Assembly (NCBI RefSeq): GCF_027706745.1
Contig: NZ_JAQFWP010000001.1
Location: 124,001 to 188,000 of the forward strand
DNA from: Nocardiopsis suaedae
GTDB taxonomy: Bacteria > Actinomycetota > Actinomycetes > Streptosporangiales > Streptosporangiaceae
Reading direction: 5' to 3'
DNA: 64,000 nt
Part shown: piece after piece, positions 20,911-29,584 of the stretch
Numbering within the stretch: position 1 is the first letter of the stretch
Layout of the letters: every line of letters starts with the position of its first letter
The notes under the pieces: model-generated
Database searches by the model: none
Told to the model about the DNA's origin: nothing
What the model saw: only the letters and a program-made list of their open reading frames with translations
Translations under genes and position numbers: made by a program

Positions 20911-21885
20911 GTGCGGACAGCCGGCGAGGGACGTGCGGACGAGCCGCGCGACGGGCGGCCTGACGGCGGCCCCCCGCAGCCCGAGGCGACCCAGGTCTTC
21001 GAGCGGCCCCGGTCCGCCGGAGCCGAGGCCACGCGGGTCTTCACCCGCCCCGGCGGCGCCCCGGGGCCCACCCCCGAGATCATCGACGACCTGGACGACC
21101 CGGACGGCCTGGACCGCCTCCGCGGGGGCGACACGTTCGGTGGACCCGAGCCGGACCCGTGGGACCCCGGCGGCCCGGACGGGCCCGGCGACCCGCCCGG
21201 CCCCCGTGAACGGGGGAGAGGCGGCGGAGGGCGCCCGCCGCGCCGGCGCCCCCGCATCCGCCTCGGCCGCATCATCGCCCTGCTCGTGGTCGCGGCCATC
21301 GCACTTCCCCCCGCCACCTGGGCCTGGGTGTGGTGGACCGCCCGCCAGGACGAGCGCCCGCCCTCCGACACGATCCTGGTCCTGGGCGCCAGCCAGTACA
21401 ACGGGCGCCCTTCGCCGATCTTCGAGGCCCGGCTGGAGCACGCCGCCCACCTCTACGAGGAAGGGGTGGCCCCCACCATCGTCACCGTCGGCGGCAACCA
21501 GCCCGGCGACAACTACACCGAGGGCGGCTCCGGCCGCGACTGGCTCGTCGAACAGGGCGTCCCCGCCGAGTCGGTCGTCGCCGTCGAAGAGGGCAGCAAC
21601 ACCCTGCGCAGTGTGGAGGCCGTCAGCGACGTCCTCCGGGACAACGGGTGGACCAGCACCGTCATCGTCACCGACCCCTGGCACAGCCTGCGCTCCCGCC
21701 TCATGGCCGAGGACCAGGACATGGAGGCCCACACCTCGCCCGTGCGGTCGGGGCCCGCCGTCATCGAGCGCGAGACCCAGCTCTGGTACATCACCCGCGA
21801 GACCGGGTCGCTCTGGTACTACTGGCTCTTCGGCGACAGCGCCGACGCCGACCTCGACATCGACGCCGGAACCGACGCCGCCTAG
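20911..21885 (+). CDS. YdcF/SanA-like (DUF218) membrane-anchored protein
   Basis: This protein of about 324 residues has a long disordered acidic/proline-rich N-terminus, a basic stretch RPPRRRPRIRLGR, one membrane segment (IIALLVVAAIALPPATWAWVWW) and an extracytoplasmic DUF218 domain. The domain shows DTILVLGASQYNGRPSPIFEARLEHAAHLYEEG, IVTVGGN, VEEGSNTLRSVEAV and VIVTDPWHSLRSRLMAE. DUF218 proteins are linked to envelope integrity or cofactor-like substrates; the function is not known. The start is uncertain: GTG 20911 follows GGGGGTG, but ATG 20872 is possible. The N-terminus carries two similar phospho-type motifs, EATQVFERP and EATRVFTRP. Confidence 0.75.
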   Translation: MRTAGEGRADEPRDGRPDGGPPQPEATQVFERPRSAGAEATRVFTRPGGAPGPTPEIIDDLDDPDGLDRLRGGDTFGGPEPDPWDPGGPDGPGDPPGPRERGRGGGGRPPRRRPRIRLGRIIALLVVAAIALPPATWAWVWWTARQDERPPSDTILVLGASQYNGRPSPIFEARLEHAAHLYEEGVAPTIVTVGGNQPGDNYTEGGSGRDWLVEQGVPAESVVAVEEGSNTLRSVEAVSDVLRDNGWTSTVIVTDPWHSLRSRLMAEDQDMEAHTSPVRSGPAVIERETQLWYITRETGSLWYYWLFGDSADADLDIDAGTDAA

Positions 21886-21888
21886 CCC

Positions 21889-23142
21889 ATGGCCCTTCCC
21901 GAGGATGAACGGGCGCCCGGCGGCTACACCCGCCGCGACCGGGAGCGCCGCGCCCCCGAACCGCCCAAGAGCAGGGCGCGCGGCCCCTTCGAGCGCGACC
22001 GGGCCCGCGTCCTGCACAGCTTCGCGCTGCGGCGGCTGGCCGCCAAGACACAGGTGGTGCGGCCCGGGGCCAGCGATTTCCCGCGCACCCGGCTCACCCA
22101 CTCGCTGGAGTGCGCCCAGATCGGGCGGGAACTCGGGGCGGCCCTCGGGTGCGACGCCGACCTCGTCGAGGCGGCCTGCCTCTCGCACGACCTGGGGCAC
22201 CCGCCGTTCGGGCACAACGGGGAGCGCGCCCTGGACGCGGCGGCGGCCGCCTGCGGCGGGTTCGAGGGCAACGCGCAGAGCCTGCGCATCCTCACCCGCC
22301 TGGAAGGCAAGGTCGTCGGCGAGGACGGGGCCGGGGCCGGGCTCAACCTGACCCGGGCCAGCCTCGACGCCACCATGAAGTACCCCTGGCAGCGCGGCGG
22401 GGGAGGGGGAGACGGGCGCAAGTTCAACTGCTACCCCGACGACGCCCCGGTCTTCGACTGGGTCCGCGGCGGCGCGCCCGAGGGGAGGACCTGCTTCGAG
22501 GCGCAGGTGATGGACTGGGCCGACGACGTCGCCTACTCGGTCCACGACGTGGAGGACGGGCTGTACGCGGGGCTGGTCCGCCTGGACGCGCTGCACAGCC
22601 CGGCCGAGCGCGCGGCGGTGAGCGCGACCGCCGCGGGGCGCTACACGGACGCCCCGGCCGAGGAGCTGGAAGAGGCGTTCACCGGCCTGCTGGCCGAGCC
22701 GTTCTGGCCGCGCCGCTACGACGGCGGCCTGGAGTCGCTGGCGGCGCTGAAGAACCTCACGAGCGAGCTCATCGGAAGGCTGTGCCGGGCGGCCGAGGGC
22801 GCCACCCGGGCCCGCTACGGTCCGGCGCCGCTCACCAGGTACGCCGCCGACCTGGCGGTGCCGCGCCGGGCGCTGCTGGAGTGCGCGCTGCTGAAGGCCG
22901 TGGCGGCGCACTATGTGATGGAGCGGTCGGAGGCACTGGCCTACCAGGCCCAGGAGCGGGAGCTGATCGCCGAACTGGTCGAACTGGTGCTGCACGGCGC
23001 ACCGCACACCCTGGACCCGCCTCTGCGCCCGGCCTTCACCGGGGCGAAGGACGACGCGGCGGCGCTGCGCGTGGTGGTGGACCAGGTGGCGTCGTTGACC
23101 GACACGTCGGCAGCGGCCTGGCACACGCGTCTGAAGAACTGA
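21889..23142 (+). CDS. dgt: dGTPase-like HD-domain phosphohydrolase
   Basis: The 417-residue protein belongs to the deoxyguanosinetriphosphate triphosphohydrolase-like family. It has the H...HD...D metal site: [16 protein letters not shown], then [18 protein letters not shown], and later [19 protein letters not shown]. The enzyme cleaves dNTPs to deoxynucleoside and triphosphate, controlling dNTP pools. It starts three bases after the previous stop, so the two genes are probably cotranscribed. In mycobacteria dgt lies next to dnaG; here dnaG is about 21 kb away, after an inserted accessory segment. Confidence 0.9.
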   Translation: MALPEDERAPGGYTRRDRERRAPEPPKSRARGPFERDRARVLHSFALRRLAAKTQVVRPGASDFPRTRLTHSLECAQIGRELGAALGCDADLVEAACLSHDLGHPPFGHNGERALDAAAAACGGFEGNAQSLRILTRLEGKVVGEDGAGAGLNLTRASLDATMKYPWQRGGGGGDGRKFNCYPDDAPVFDWVRGGAPEGRTCFEAQVMDWADDVAYSVHDVEDGLYAGLVRLDALHSPAERAAVSATAAGRYTDAPAEELEEAFTGLLAEPFWPRRYDGGLESLAALKNLTSELIGRLCRAAEGATRARYGPAPLTRYAADLAVPRRALLECALLKAVAAHYVMERSEALAYQAQERELIAELVELVLHGAPHTLDPPLRPAFTGAKDDAAALRVVVDQVASLTDTSAAAWHTRLKN

Positions 23143-23552
23143 CGAGGCACACCGGCGCCCGGTTCGCGGCGCGGGCGGGTGGATGGACGCCCGATGCCAG
23201 GGCGGGGCGGTCGTCGGCGTTGCTGGTGCGGGTTCGGCGGTCGGGGGTGTATCCCCGCCCTCCGTTGGTGCGTGGTCGCCCTTGCTCGGCGGGCCCACCC
23301 TGCCCCGGTGCGCGCGGTGGTTCCGGGTGGGCGGCCTCCTTGCGCTTCCGACCAGGGCAGGAGGCCGTCCTCCCGCCGCCGTCACCGTCCTCGATGGTTT
23401 CCGCTGGAGCGGTTGAACCCGTGCCGTTCGGGTTCTCCTTCGACGGGCGGCCGAAGGCCGCCTCGCCCTCCACGGGGACCGTGCCCACGCCGTACACCCG
23501 ACAGCGCCGCCGGATGGGCCGCCCCCTTGGCTCGTCGTCGCCGCTCCGTCTG
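23143..23552. other. 410-base gap after dgt with no supported gene
   Basis: No frame here shows a recognisable protein, a convincing ribosome site or an RNA gene. A minus-strand frame ending inside dgt (from about 23497) has an unusual composition but no family I know. This gap marks the left edge of the segment that separates dgt from dnaG. Confidence 0.4.
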
Positions 23553-24050
23553 TCAGCGCCCGGTCGTGCCGTCGATCAGTTCGCGCACGATGTCGGCGTG
23601 GCCCGCGTGTCTGCCGGTCTCTTCGATCATGTGCGTGAGCGCCCACCGGACGCTGGGAGCGGGGCGTCCTCCCGGTCGGGGGACCGGTGCGGCGAGGTCG
23701 GTGCAGCCGTCGAGGACGCCGTTCGCGCGCTCGACCGCCTCCCGGTAGCGGGCCACGACCTCGGCCGCGCCGTCCGTCGGCGCCGCGTGGAACGTCGCCT
23801 GCCAGTCGGCCACCTCGTCTCCCAGGAACATCGAGCGCTCGACGCAGGTCAGGTGGTTGAGCAGGCCCAGCAGGTTCGTTCCTGTGGGCACCGCGGCCGT
23901 CCGGACCTGTGGCTCGGGCGCGCCGTCGACCTTCACGGCGATCGAGGTGCGCAGGTAGTCGAGGAATCCGCGCAGGACTTCGGCCTCGCCGCTCCCGGTC
24001 CGGGGCGGCGGGGTGTCACGGCGGCGGTCGCGACGTGGAGCGGTGGACAC
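23553..24050 (-). CDS. DinB-family (DUF664) protein
   Basis: This 165-residue four-helix-bundle protein shows LLGLLNHLTCVERSMFLGD with the first metal His and VRWALTHMIEETGRHAGHADIVRELIDG with the two C-terminal His residues. This is the DinB/YfiT metal-binding pattern in the DUF664 branch. Such proteins often act as thiol- or bacillithiol/mycothiol-dependent S-transferases; the substrate is not known. The GTG start lies 10 bases after the methyltransferase stop, so the two form an operon. Confidence 0.8.
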   Translation of the reverse strand: MSTAPRRDRRRDTPPPRTGSGEAEVLRGFLDYLRTSIAVKVDGAPEPQVRTAAVPTGTNLLGLLNHLTCVERSMFLGDEVADWQATFHAAPTDGAAEVVARYREAVERANGVLDGCTDLAAPVPRPGGRPAPSVRWALTHMIEETGRHAGHADIVRELIDGTTGR

Positions 24051-24060
24051 GGTGCTCTCC

Positions 24061-24702
24061 TTACTGGCCGTCGGCCCGGGCAGTGCGGCGGACGAGCAGG
24101 ACGTGGTCGACGACCTCGGCGGTCTGCCCGCCTGGTCCGCTCGCGATTCGGCGGGGCGAATCGGCCCGTTCGACCGTCCATCCCGCCGGGTCCAGGCCGA
24201 TGTCCGCCGCGACCTCTCCCGGGCCCGGGAAGCGGGCGTCGGGGTCCTGGTTCCACGACCAGGGCGCCGTCGAGCCGTGGTCGACGACCAGCAGCCGCCC
24301 GCCCGGGTGCAGCGCGTGCGCGGCCGAGCGCAGGACGGCCGTCCTGTCCAGCTCGAAAGGGGTGTGCAGGTAGTGGGCGCAGATCAGGTCGAACTCGCCC
24401 TGGGGGAAAGGGCCGCGCAGGTCGTGCCGGACGGCGGTGACGCGGCCGCCGAGGCCGCGGGCGGCGGCAAGGGCGGCGAGCCGGTCGACCGCCACATCCG
24501 AGATGTCGGCGGCGGTCACCCGCCACCCCTGTTCGGCGAGCCACAGCGCGTCGCCGCCCCCGCCTGAGCCGAGGTCCAGCGCCTCGCCCGGCGACAGGCC
24601 GGTGGCCGTCTCGGTGAGCCGGGCGTTCGGCCGCGGCCGGGGGGCCGCCGGTCGCGCCGCGTACAGGTCGTCCCAGAACGCGGCCGCATCGGTGGCGTTC
24701 AT
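24061..24702 (-). CDS. Class I SAM-dependent methyltransferase
   Basis: The 213-residue protein has motif I ALDLGSGGGGDALWLAEQGWRVTAADIS, then FDLICAHYLHTP (motif II) and LHPGGRLLVVDHGS (motif III). The ATG at 24702 follows GGAAGGAG; the upstream in-frame extension is noise. The start FWDDLYAARP is typical of small-molecule or tellurite-resistance-like methyltransferases. It is divergent from the XRE-cupin regulator (88 bases), which probably controls it, and is followed by a DinB protein. The target is unknown. Confidence 0.82.
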   Translation of the reverse strand: MNATDAAAFWDDLYAARPAAPRPRPNARLTETATGLSPGEALDLGSGGGGDALWLAEQGWRVTAADISDVAVDRLAALAAARGLGGRVTAVRHDLRGPFPQGEFDLICAHYLHTPFELDRTAVLRSAAHALHPGGRLLVVDHGSTAPWSWNQDPDARFPGPGEVAADIGLDPAGWTVERADSPRRIASGPGGQTAEVVDHVLLVRRTARADGQ

Positions 24703-24790
24703 CCGTGCTCCTTCCGTCGGTGCGGGCCAAGTGTCACCGGGCGCCCCTCGGCATGGCACGAGAACTTGCGGTTCTGGCAAGGTGGCCCCC

Positions 24791-25396
24791 ATGGATCGCG
24801 AAACGGGCGAGGTGCTCGACGCGGTGGGGCCCAGACTCCGCGCGCTGCGCCGCCACCGCGGCATCACCCTCGCCGGCCTGGCGGCGGCGACCGGCGTATC
24901 GGAGAGCACCCTGTCCCGGCTGGAGAGCGGTCAGCGCCGGGCGACCCTGGAGCTGCTGCTGCCTCTGGCGCGCACCTACGGCGTTCCGCTGGACGAGCTC
25001 GTCGGCGCCCCGCGCACCGGCGACCCCCGCATCCACCTCACGCCGATCCGGCGCTTCGGGATGACCTTCGTGCCCCTGTCCAGGCGGCCGGGCGGAGTGC
25101 AGGCCTTCAAAATGATCATCCCCGCCCGGGCGGAACCGCTCGAACCGACACCGCAGACCCACGACGGCTTCGAATGGCTGTACGTGCTCAACGGGCGCCT
25201 GCGGCTCGTCCTGGGCGACCGTGACCTGGAATTGTCGCCAGGGGAGGCGGCCGAATTCGCCACCTCCTCGCCGCACTGGCTGGGCAGTGCCGACGGTGGC
25301 GCCGTCGAATTGCTCATCCTGTTCGACCCGCAAGGGATGCGGGCCCATGTACACGCCGGCCCCCACCCGCCTTCTCGCAGCGGAAAGCAGTGGTGA
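24791..25396 (+). CDS. XRE-family regulator with C-terminal cupin domain
   Basis: The 201-residue regulator has a helix-turn-helix at about 11-65 (VGPRLRALRRHRGITLAGLAAATGVSESTLSRLESGQRRATLELLLPLARTYG). A cupin sensor at about 95-185 reads HDGFEWLYVLNGRLRLVLGDRDLELSPGEAAEFATSSPHWLGS. The cupin may bind a small ligand. The ATG at 24791 lies divergent from the methyltransferase, the likely target. It ends just before a truncated vapC remnant. Confidence 0.85.
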   Translation: MDRETGEVLDAVGPRLRALRRHRGITLAGLAAATGVSESTLSRLESGQRRATLELLLPLARTYGVPLDELVGAPRTGDPRIHLTPIRRFGMTFVPLSRRPGGVQAFKMIIPARAEPLEPTPQTHDGFEWLYVLNGRLRLVLGDRDLELSPGEAAEFATSSPHWLGSADGGAVELLILFDPQGMRAHVHAGPHPPSRSGKQW

Positions 25397-25489
25397 ACCG
25401 GCATGCCGGCCGATGGGGGGCGGTCTCGCATTGTGTCGGTGGGCTGGTTCGGGCGAGCTGATGGTGGTCCGTGCGCGGGTCCATGGAGA

Positions 25490-25661
25490 GCGGTCTGAGA
25501 CCTCCGGCGAGTTGCTCTAGGAACTCGGCGATCACGGATCCGGTCGTCGCCGGACCGGCTTCGGAATGAATGACGGAGCAAACGAAAAGGTCGGTCTCGG
25601 ACCCGGTCTTCCGCAAATATTCGATCCAAGCGGATGGGGCGACCAGATGTGTCCCCGTCAT
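25490..25661 (-). pseudogene. Truncated vapC (PIN-domain toxin) remnant
   Basis: The first about 57 residues are PIN-like: MTGTHLVAPSAWIEYLRKTG, then ATTGSVIAEFLEQLAGGL. The expected first catalytic Asp (usual LVDTSAW) is replaced by Ala (LVAPSAW). After residue 57 the similarity stops, and the frame runs into the end of the XRE gene with no second half. The ATG overlaps the reconstructed vapB stop (ATGA), the normal vapBC arrangement. The gene is therefore both 3'-truncated and active-site-dead. Confidence 0.7.
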
Positions 25662-25877
25662 TCCGGCTCCTCGGAGTCGGGGAACCGAGGGCTCCGCATC
25701 TCCTCAAGGCCCCCTTCCCGGCCCACACCGCGGAGGCTGAGGAGGAACTCCTGGCTGAGGGGGGCCAACGGCGCGCCGGAGGGCGAGGTCGACGGCCTCG
25801 CGCTCGGTGCGCACCTCGAACTCGTCCGTGGCGGCGGCGATCAGGTCGTCGTCGATCCCGATGTCGATCCTCCTCAT
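25658..25877 (-). pseudogene. Frameshifted vapB (antitoxin) remnant
   Basis: MRRIDIGIDDDLIAAATDEF, then EVRTEREAVDLALRRAVG, is a VapB ribbon-helix-helix antitoxin N-terminus. At a run of six G (25759-25764; C on the coding strand) the frame shifts. In the present frame it ends early at 25704. Removing one base restores LSQEFLLSLRGVG... ending DSEEPE, with a stop overlapping the vapC ATG. The antitoxin is broken by one base (mutation or, less likely, assembly error). Confidence 0.7.
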
Positions 25878-25967
25878 ACACCCAACTCCGCACATCGAAC
25901 GTGTACACCGGTGACCGGTTGCGCAAAGTGATCCCGCGAGCGGGGACCGTGATCTCCCTCCGCCCCC

Positions 25968-25996
25968 TTGACGGCGTGAATGTTAGCGCTAACAAT
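25968..25996 (+). promoter_or_regulatory. Promoter and LacI-type operator of the arabinose regulator
   Basis: TTGACG (25968-25973), a 17-base spacer and AACAAT (25991-25996) form a good promoter. The perfect 14-bp palindrome TGTTAGCGCTAACA (25981-25994) fills the spacer and overlaps the -10 box. This is a typical LacI/GalR operator and implies autorepression by the adjacent LacI protein. Confidence 0.8.
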
Positions 25997-26040
25997 GTCA
26001 CCCACGTCACAGCTCCCCGAGTGCAGTGGAGGAGGGACCC

Positions 26041-27069
26041 ATGGCGGCCCCACCCGGGCGTATGCCCGTCATGGCCGATGTCGCGCGGGCGGCGGGGGTC
26101 TCGCACCAGACCGTCTCCCGTGTGCTGAACGGGCACCCGAACGTGCGCGCCGAGACCCAGGCGCGGGTGCTCGCGGCCATCGACGAGCTGGGCTACCGGC
26201 CCAACTCCTCGGCCCGCGCCCTGGTCACCCGGCGCACCGGGGTGATCGGGGTGGTCGCGGTGGACACCGCCCACTACGGCCCCGCCCGTACCCTCACCGG
26301 GATCGAGCACGCCGCCCGCGCCGCCGGGTACTACCTCAGCGTGGTCACCCTCACCGAGGCCTCCGCCGGGCAGGTCCGCGAGGCCATGGACCACCTGGCC
26401 CGGCAGTCCGTCGAGGGCTACGTCGTCATCGCCCCGCAGCGCTCGGTGCTGGAGGGCATGCCCGAATGGGCCGGGGGCGCGCCGGTCGTGGCCGTGGAGG
26501 GCGGGGAGGCGCGCGAGCTGCCCGTCGTCTGCGTCGACCAGGAGGGCGGCGCCCGGATGGCCGTGCGGCACCTGCTCGAACTGGGCCACCGCACCGTCGG
26601 CCACATCGCCGGGCCCCGCGACTGGCTGGAGGCCGAGGCCCGCGTCGCGGGCTGGCGCGGCGCCCTGGAGGAGGCCGGCGCCCCGGTCGGCGCGCCCCTG
26701 TTCGGCGACTGGCGCCCCCGCTCCGGCTACGAGCTGGCGGGGAGCCTGGTCGAGCGGGACGCCCTGCCGACCGCCCTGTTCGTGGCCAACGACCAGATGG
26801 CCGTCGGCGCGCTGCGCGCCCTCGCCGAGGCCGGTGTGCGCGTCCCCGACGACGTCTCCCTGGTCGGCTTCGACGACGTCCCCGAGGCCGCCTACTACTC
26901 GCCCCCGCTCACCACGGTCGCCCAGGACTTCACCGAGGTCGGCCGCCGCGGCATCGGCATCCTGCTCGACCTGCTGGACAGCGGGGAGCCCGCCGCCGAG
27001 TCCGCCGCCCGCGAGGTCGTGCCCGCGCGCATGGTCGTCCGCGCGAGCTGCGGCGCCCCCGCCCGCTGA
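26041..27069 (+). CDS. LacI-family regulator of the arabinose/arabinan locus
   Basis: The 342-residue protein has an N-terminal helix-turn-helix (VMADVARAAGVSHQTVSRVLNGHPNVRAETQARVLAAIDELGYRPNSSARAL). A periplasmic-binding-protein-like sensor domain follows (VIGVVAVDTAHYGPARTLTGIEHAAR to DVSLVGFDDVPEAAYYSPPLTTVAQDFTEVGRRG). GGAGGAGGG precedes the ATG at 26041; an in-frame GTG at 26026 is not favoured. It sits directly upstream of araB. Perfect and near-perfect copies of the TGTTA..TAACA operator lie at its own promoter and at the araB start, so it likely represses the whole cluster until an arabinose-type inducer binds. In many actinobacteria this role is filled by LacI or GntR proteins. Confidence 0.88.
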   Translation: MAAPPGRMPVMADVARAAGVSHQTVSRVLNGHPNVRAETQARVLAAIDELGYRPNSSARALVTRRTGVIGVVAVDTAHYGPARTLTGIEHAARAAGYYLSVVTLTEASAGQVREAMDHLARQSVEGYVVIAPQRSVLEGMPEWAGGAPVVAVEGGEARELPVVCVDQEGGARMAVRHLLELGHRTVGHIAGPRDWLEAEARVAGWRGALEEAGAPVGAPLFGDWRPRSGYELAGSLVERDALPTALFVANDQMAVGALRALAEAGVRVPDDVSLVGFDDVPEAAYYSPPLTTVAQDFTEVGRRGIGILLDLLDSGEPAAESAAREVVPARMVVRASCGAPAR

Positions 27070-27149
27070 CCCCCGGCCCCCGCCCGCTGTTCCCCGACCC
27101 CCGCCCGTAGAGCCCGCCGCGTCCGACGCCCGCCCCGAGAGGACCCCCC

Positions 27150-28892
27150 GTGACCGCCGCTGTTAACGCTCACAACATCCCGGCCGGCGCCGCCGTGGTC
27201 GGCGTCGACTTCGGCACCCTGTCCGGGCGCGCCGTGGTGCTTCGGGTGCGCGACGGCGCCGAGCTCGGCGCCGCCGAACACCCCTACGCCCACGCCGTGC
27301 TCACCGACCGCCTCCCCGGCGGCGGCCCCGCCCTGGCCCCCGACACCGCCCTGCAGGTCCCCGAGGACTACCGCGAGGTCCTGCGCCGCGCCGTCCCCGC
27401 CGCCCTGGCCGACGCCGGGACCGACCCCGCGGACGTCATCGGCATCGGCACCGACTTCACCGCCTGCACCGTCCTGCCCACCACCGCCGACGGCACCCCG
27501 CTGTGCGAGGTCCCCGGCTTCGCCGACCGCCCCCACGCCTACCCCAAGCTCTGGAAGCACCACGCCGCCCAGCCCGAGGCCGACGCCATCAACGCCCTGG
27601 CGGCCGAGCGGGGCGAGCCCTGGCTGGCCCGCTACGGCGGCAAGATCTCCTCCGAGTGGGAGTTCGCCAAGGGCCTGCAGGTGCTGCGCGAGGACCCCGA
27701 GGCCTACGGCCGCGCCGACCGCTGGATCGAGGCCGCCGACTGGATCGTCTGGGAGCTGTGCGGCCGCGAGACCCGCAACGTCAGCACCGCCGGCTACAAG
27801 GGCATCCACCAGGACGGCGCCTGGCCCGCCCGCGACTTCCTCGCCGCCCTCGACCCCCGCTTCGCCTCCTTCGCCGAGGACAAGATCGCCTTCCCCCTGT
27901 CCCCCCAGGGCGAGCGCGCCGGGGGCCTGACCGCCCGCGCCGCCGCCTGGACCGGCCTGCCCGAAGGCACCCCCGTGGCCGTCGGCACCATCGACGCCCA
28001 CGTCACCGCCGCCTCCGCGGACACCGTCGCCCCCGGCGAGATGCTCGCCATCATGGGCACCAGCACCTGCCACGTGATGAACGCCGAGGCCGGTGCGGGC
28101 GCCCCCGCCGAGGTCCCCGGCATGTGCGGGGTCGTGGACGGCGGCATCGTCCCCGGCCTGTGGGGATACGAGGCCGGACAGAGCGGCGTCGGCGACATCT
28201 TCGCCTGGTTCGCCGACTCCTTCGCCGGGGGCGCGGCCTCCCGCGAGGCCGCCGAGAACGGCGAGTCCCTGCACGACCTGCTCTCCCGCCGCGCCACCGG
28301 GCGCCCGCCCGGCGCCCACGGCCTGGTCGCCCTCGACTGGCACAGCGGCAACCGCTCCGTCCTGGTCGACCACGACCTGTCCGGCGTGATCGCCGGGCTC
28401 ACCCTGGCCAGCCGCCCCGAGGACGTCTACGCCGCCCTGGTCGAGGCCACCGCCTACGGCGCCCGCACCATCGTCGACGCCTTCGAGACCTCCGGGGTGC
28501 CGGTGCACGGCTTCACCGTCGCCGGCGGCCTCAAGCGCAACCCCTTCGTCATGGGCGTCTACGCCGACGTGCTGGGCCGCCCCCTGCACCTGGCCGACTC
28601 CGACCAGGCGCCGGCCGCCGGCGCCGCCGTCCACGCCGCCGCGGCCGCCGGGGCCTACCCCGGCATCCCCGAGGCCGCGGCGGCCATGGGCGGGCGCACC
28701 CGCGACGCGGTGCTGCCCGACCCCGCCCGCACCGCCGCCTACGACCGCCTCTACGCCGTCTACACCGACCTGCACGACCACTTCGGCCGCGGGGGCAGCG
28801 ACGCGCTCCACCGGCTGCGCGCCATCCGCAACGCCGCCCTGAACGGGGACGGGGCGCCCGCCGGGGCCGAGCACGAGGAGGGGATCCGATGA
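27150..28892 (+). CDS. araB: L-ribulokinase
   Basis: The 580-residue FGGY-family kinase phosphorylates L-ribulose. It begins AAVVGVDFGTLSGRAVVLRV (phosphate 1 motif) and carries GIGTDFTACTVLP, PHAYPKLWKHH, RYGGKISSEWEF, NVSTAGYKGI, GTIDAHVTAA, LAIMGTSTCHVMN, GLWGYEAGQSGVGD and FTVAGGLKRNPFVM, all AraB-type rather than xylulokinase-type. The GTG start follows GAGAGGA. Codons 5-9 contain a near-copy of the LacI operator. The stop overlaps the araD ATG (ATGA). Confidence 0.95.
   Translation: MTAAVNAHNIPAGAAVVGVDFGTLSGRAVVLRVRDGAELGAAEHPYAHAVLTDRLPGGGPALAPDTALQVPEDYREVLRRAVPAALADAGTDPADVIGIGTDFTACTVLPTTADGTPLCEVPGFADRPHAYPKLWKHHAAQPEADAINALAAERGEPWLARYGGKISSEWEFAKGLQVLREDPEAYGRADRWIEAADWIVWELCGRETRNVSTAGYKGIHQDGAWPARDFLAALDPRFASFAEDKIAFPLSPQGERAGGLTARAAAWTGLPEGTPVAVGTIDAHVTAASADTVAPGEMLAIMGTSTCHVMNAEAGAGAPAEVPGMCGVVDGGIVPGLWGYEAGQSGVGDIFAWFADSFAGGAASREAAENGESLHDLLSRRATGRPPGAHGLVALDWHSGNRSVLVDHDLSGVIAGLTLASRPEDVYAALVEATAYGARTIVDAFETSGVPVHGFTVAGGLKRNPFVMGVYADVLGRPLHLADSDQAPAAGAAVHAAAAAGAYPGIPEAAAAMGGRTRDAVLPDPARTAAYDRLYAVYTDLHDHFGRGGSDALHRLRAIRNAALNGDGAPAGAEHEEGIR
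27161..27174. promoter_or_regulatory. Second LacI-type operator inside the araB start
   Basis: TGTTAACGCTCACA matches the perfect upstream operator TGTTAGCGCTAACA at 12 of 14 positions. It lies within codons 4-9 of araB, 1180 bases from the first copy. It could block elongation or allow repressor looping across the regulator gene. Confidence 0.6.
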
Positions 28893-29584
28893 CCACCGCC
28901 CTGCCGCCGGAGGCCGCCGCGGCCGCGGAGCGCACCCGCCGCGAGGTGTGCGACCTCCACGCCGAGCTGCCCCGCTGGAACCTGGTCACCTGGACCAGCG
29001 GCAACGTGTCGGCGCGCGTCCCGGGCACCGACCTGTTCGCCATCAAGCCCAGCGGCCTGTCCTACGACGAGCTCACCCCCGCCTCGATGGTGGTCTGCGA
29101 CCTGGACGGCACCCCCGTCGACGGCGAGCGCAGCCCCTCCAGCGACACCGCCGCGCACGCCTACGTCTACCGCGAGATGCCCGAGGTCGGCGCCGTGGTG
29201 CACACCCACAGCACCTACGCCACCGCCTGGGCCGCCCGCGGCGAGGCCATCCCCTGCGCCATCACCGCGATGGCCGACGAGTTCGGCGCCGAGATCCCGG
29301 TCGGCCCCTTCGCGCTGATCGGCGGCGACGACATCGGCCGCGGCATCGTCGCCACCCTGCGCGGCCACCGCTCCCCGGCGGTGCTCATGCGCAGCCACGG
29401 CGTCTTCACCGTCGGCAAGGACGCCAAGTCCGCCGTGAAGGCCGCCGTGATGTGCGAGGACGTCGCCCGCACCGTGCACATCGCCCGCCAGGGCGGACCC
29501 GTCGAACCGCTCCCGCAGGAGCACGTCGACGCCCTCTACGACCGCTACCAGAACGCCTACGGCCAAAGGAGACAGCACCCGTGA
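28889..29584 (+). CDS. araD: L-ribulose-5-phosphate 4-epimerase
   Basis: The 231-residue class II aldolase-fold enzyme makes D-xylulose 5-phosphate. It shows WNLVTWTSGNVSARVPG, FAIKPSGLSYDELTPASMVVCDLDG, SSDTAAHAYVYREMPEVGAVVHTHSTYATAWAARG (zinc histidines in HTHS) and VLMRSHGVFTVGKDAKSAVKAA. ATG overlaps the araB stop, and its own stop overlaps the GTG of araA, so the three enzymes are translationally coupled. Confidence 0.93.
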   Translation: MTTALPPEAAAAAERTRREVCDLHAELPRWNLVTWTSGNVSARVPGTDLFAIKPSGLSYDELTPASMVVCDLDGTPVDGERSPSSDTAAHAYVYREMPEVGAVVHTHSTYATAWAARGEAIPCAITAMADEFGAEIPVGPFALIGGDDIGRGIVATLRGHRSPAVLMRSHGVFTVGKDAKSAVKAAVMCEDVARTVHIARQGGPVEPLPQEHVDALYDRYQNAYGQRRQHP

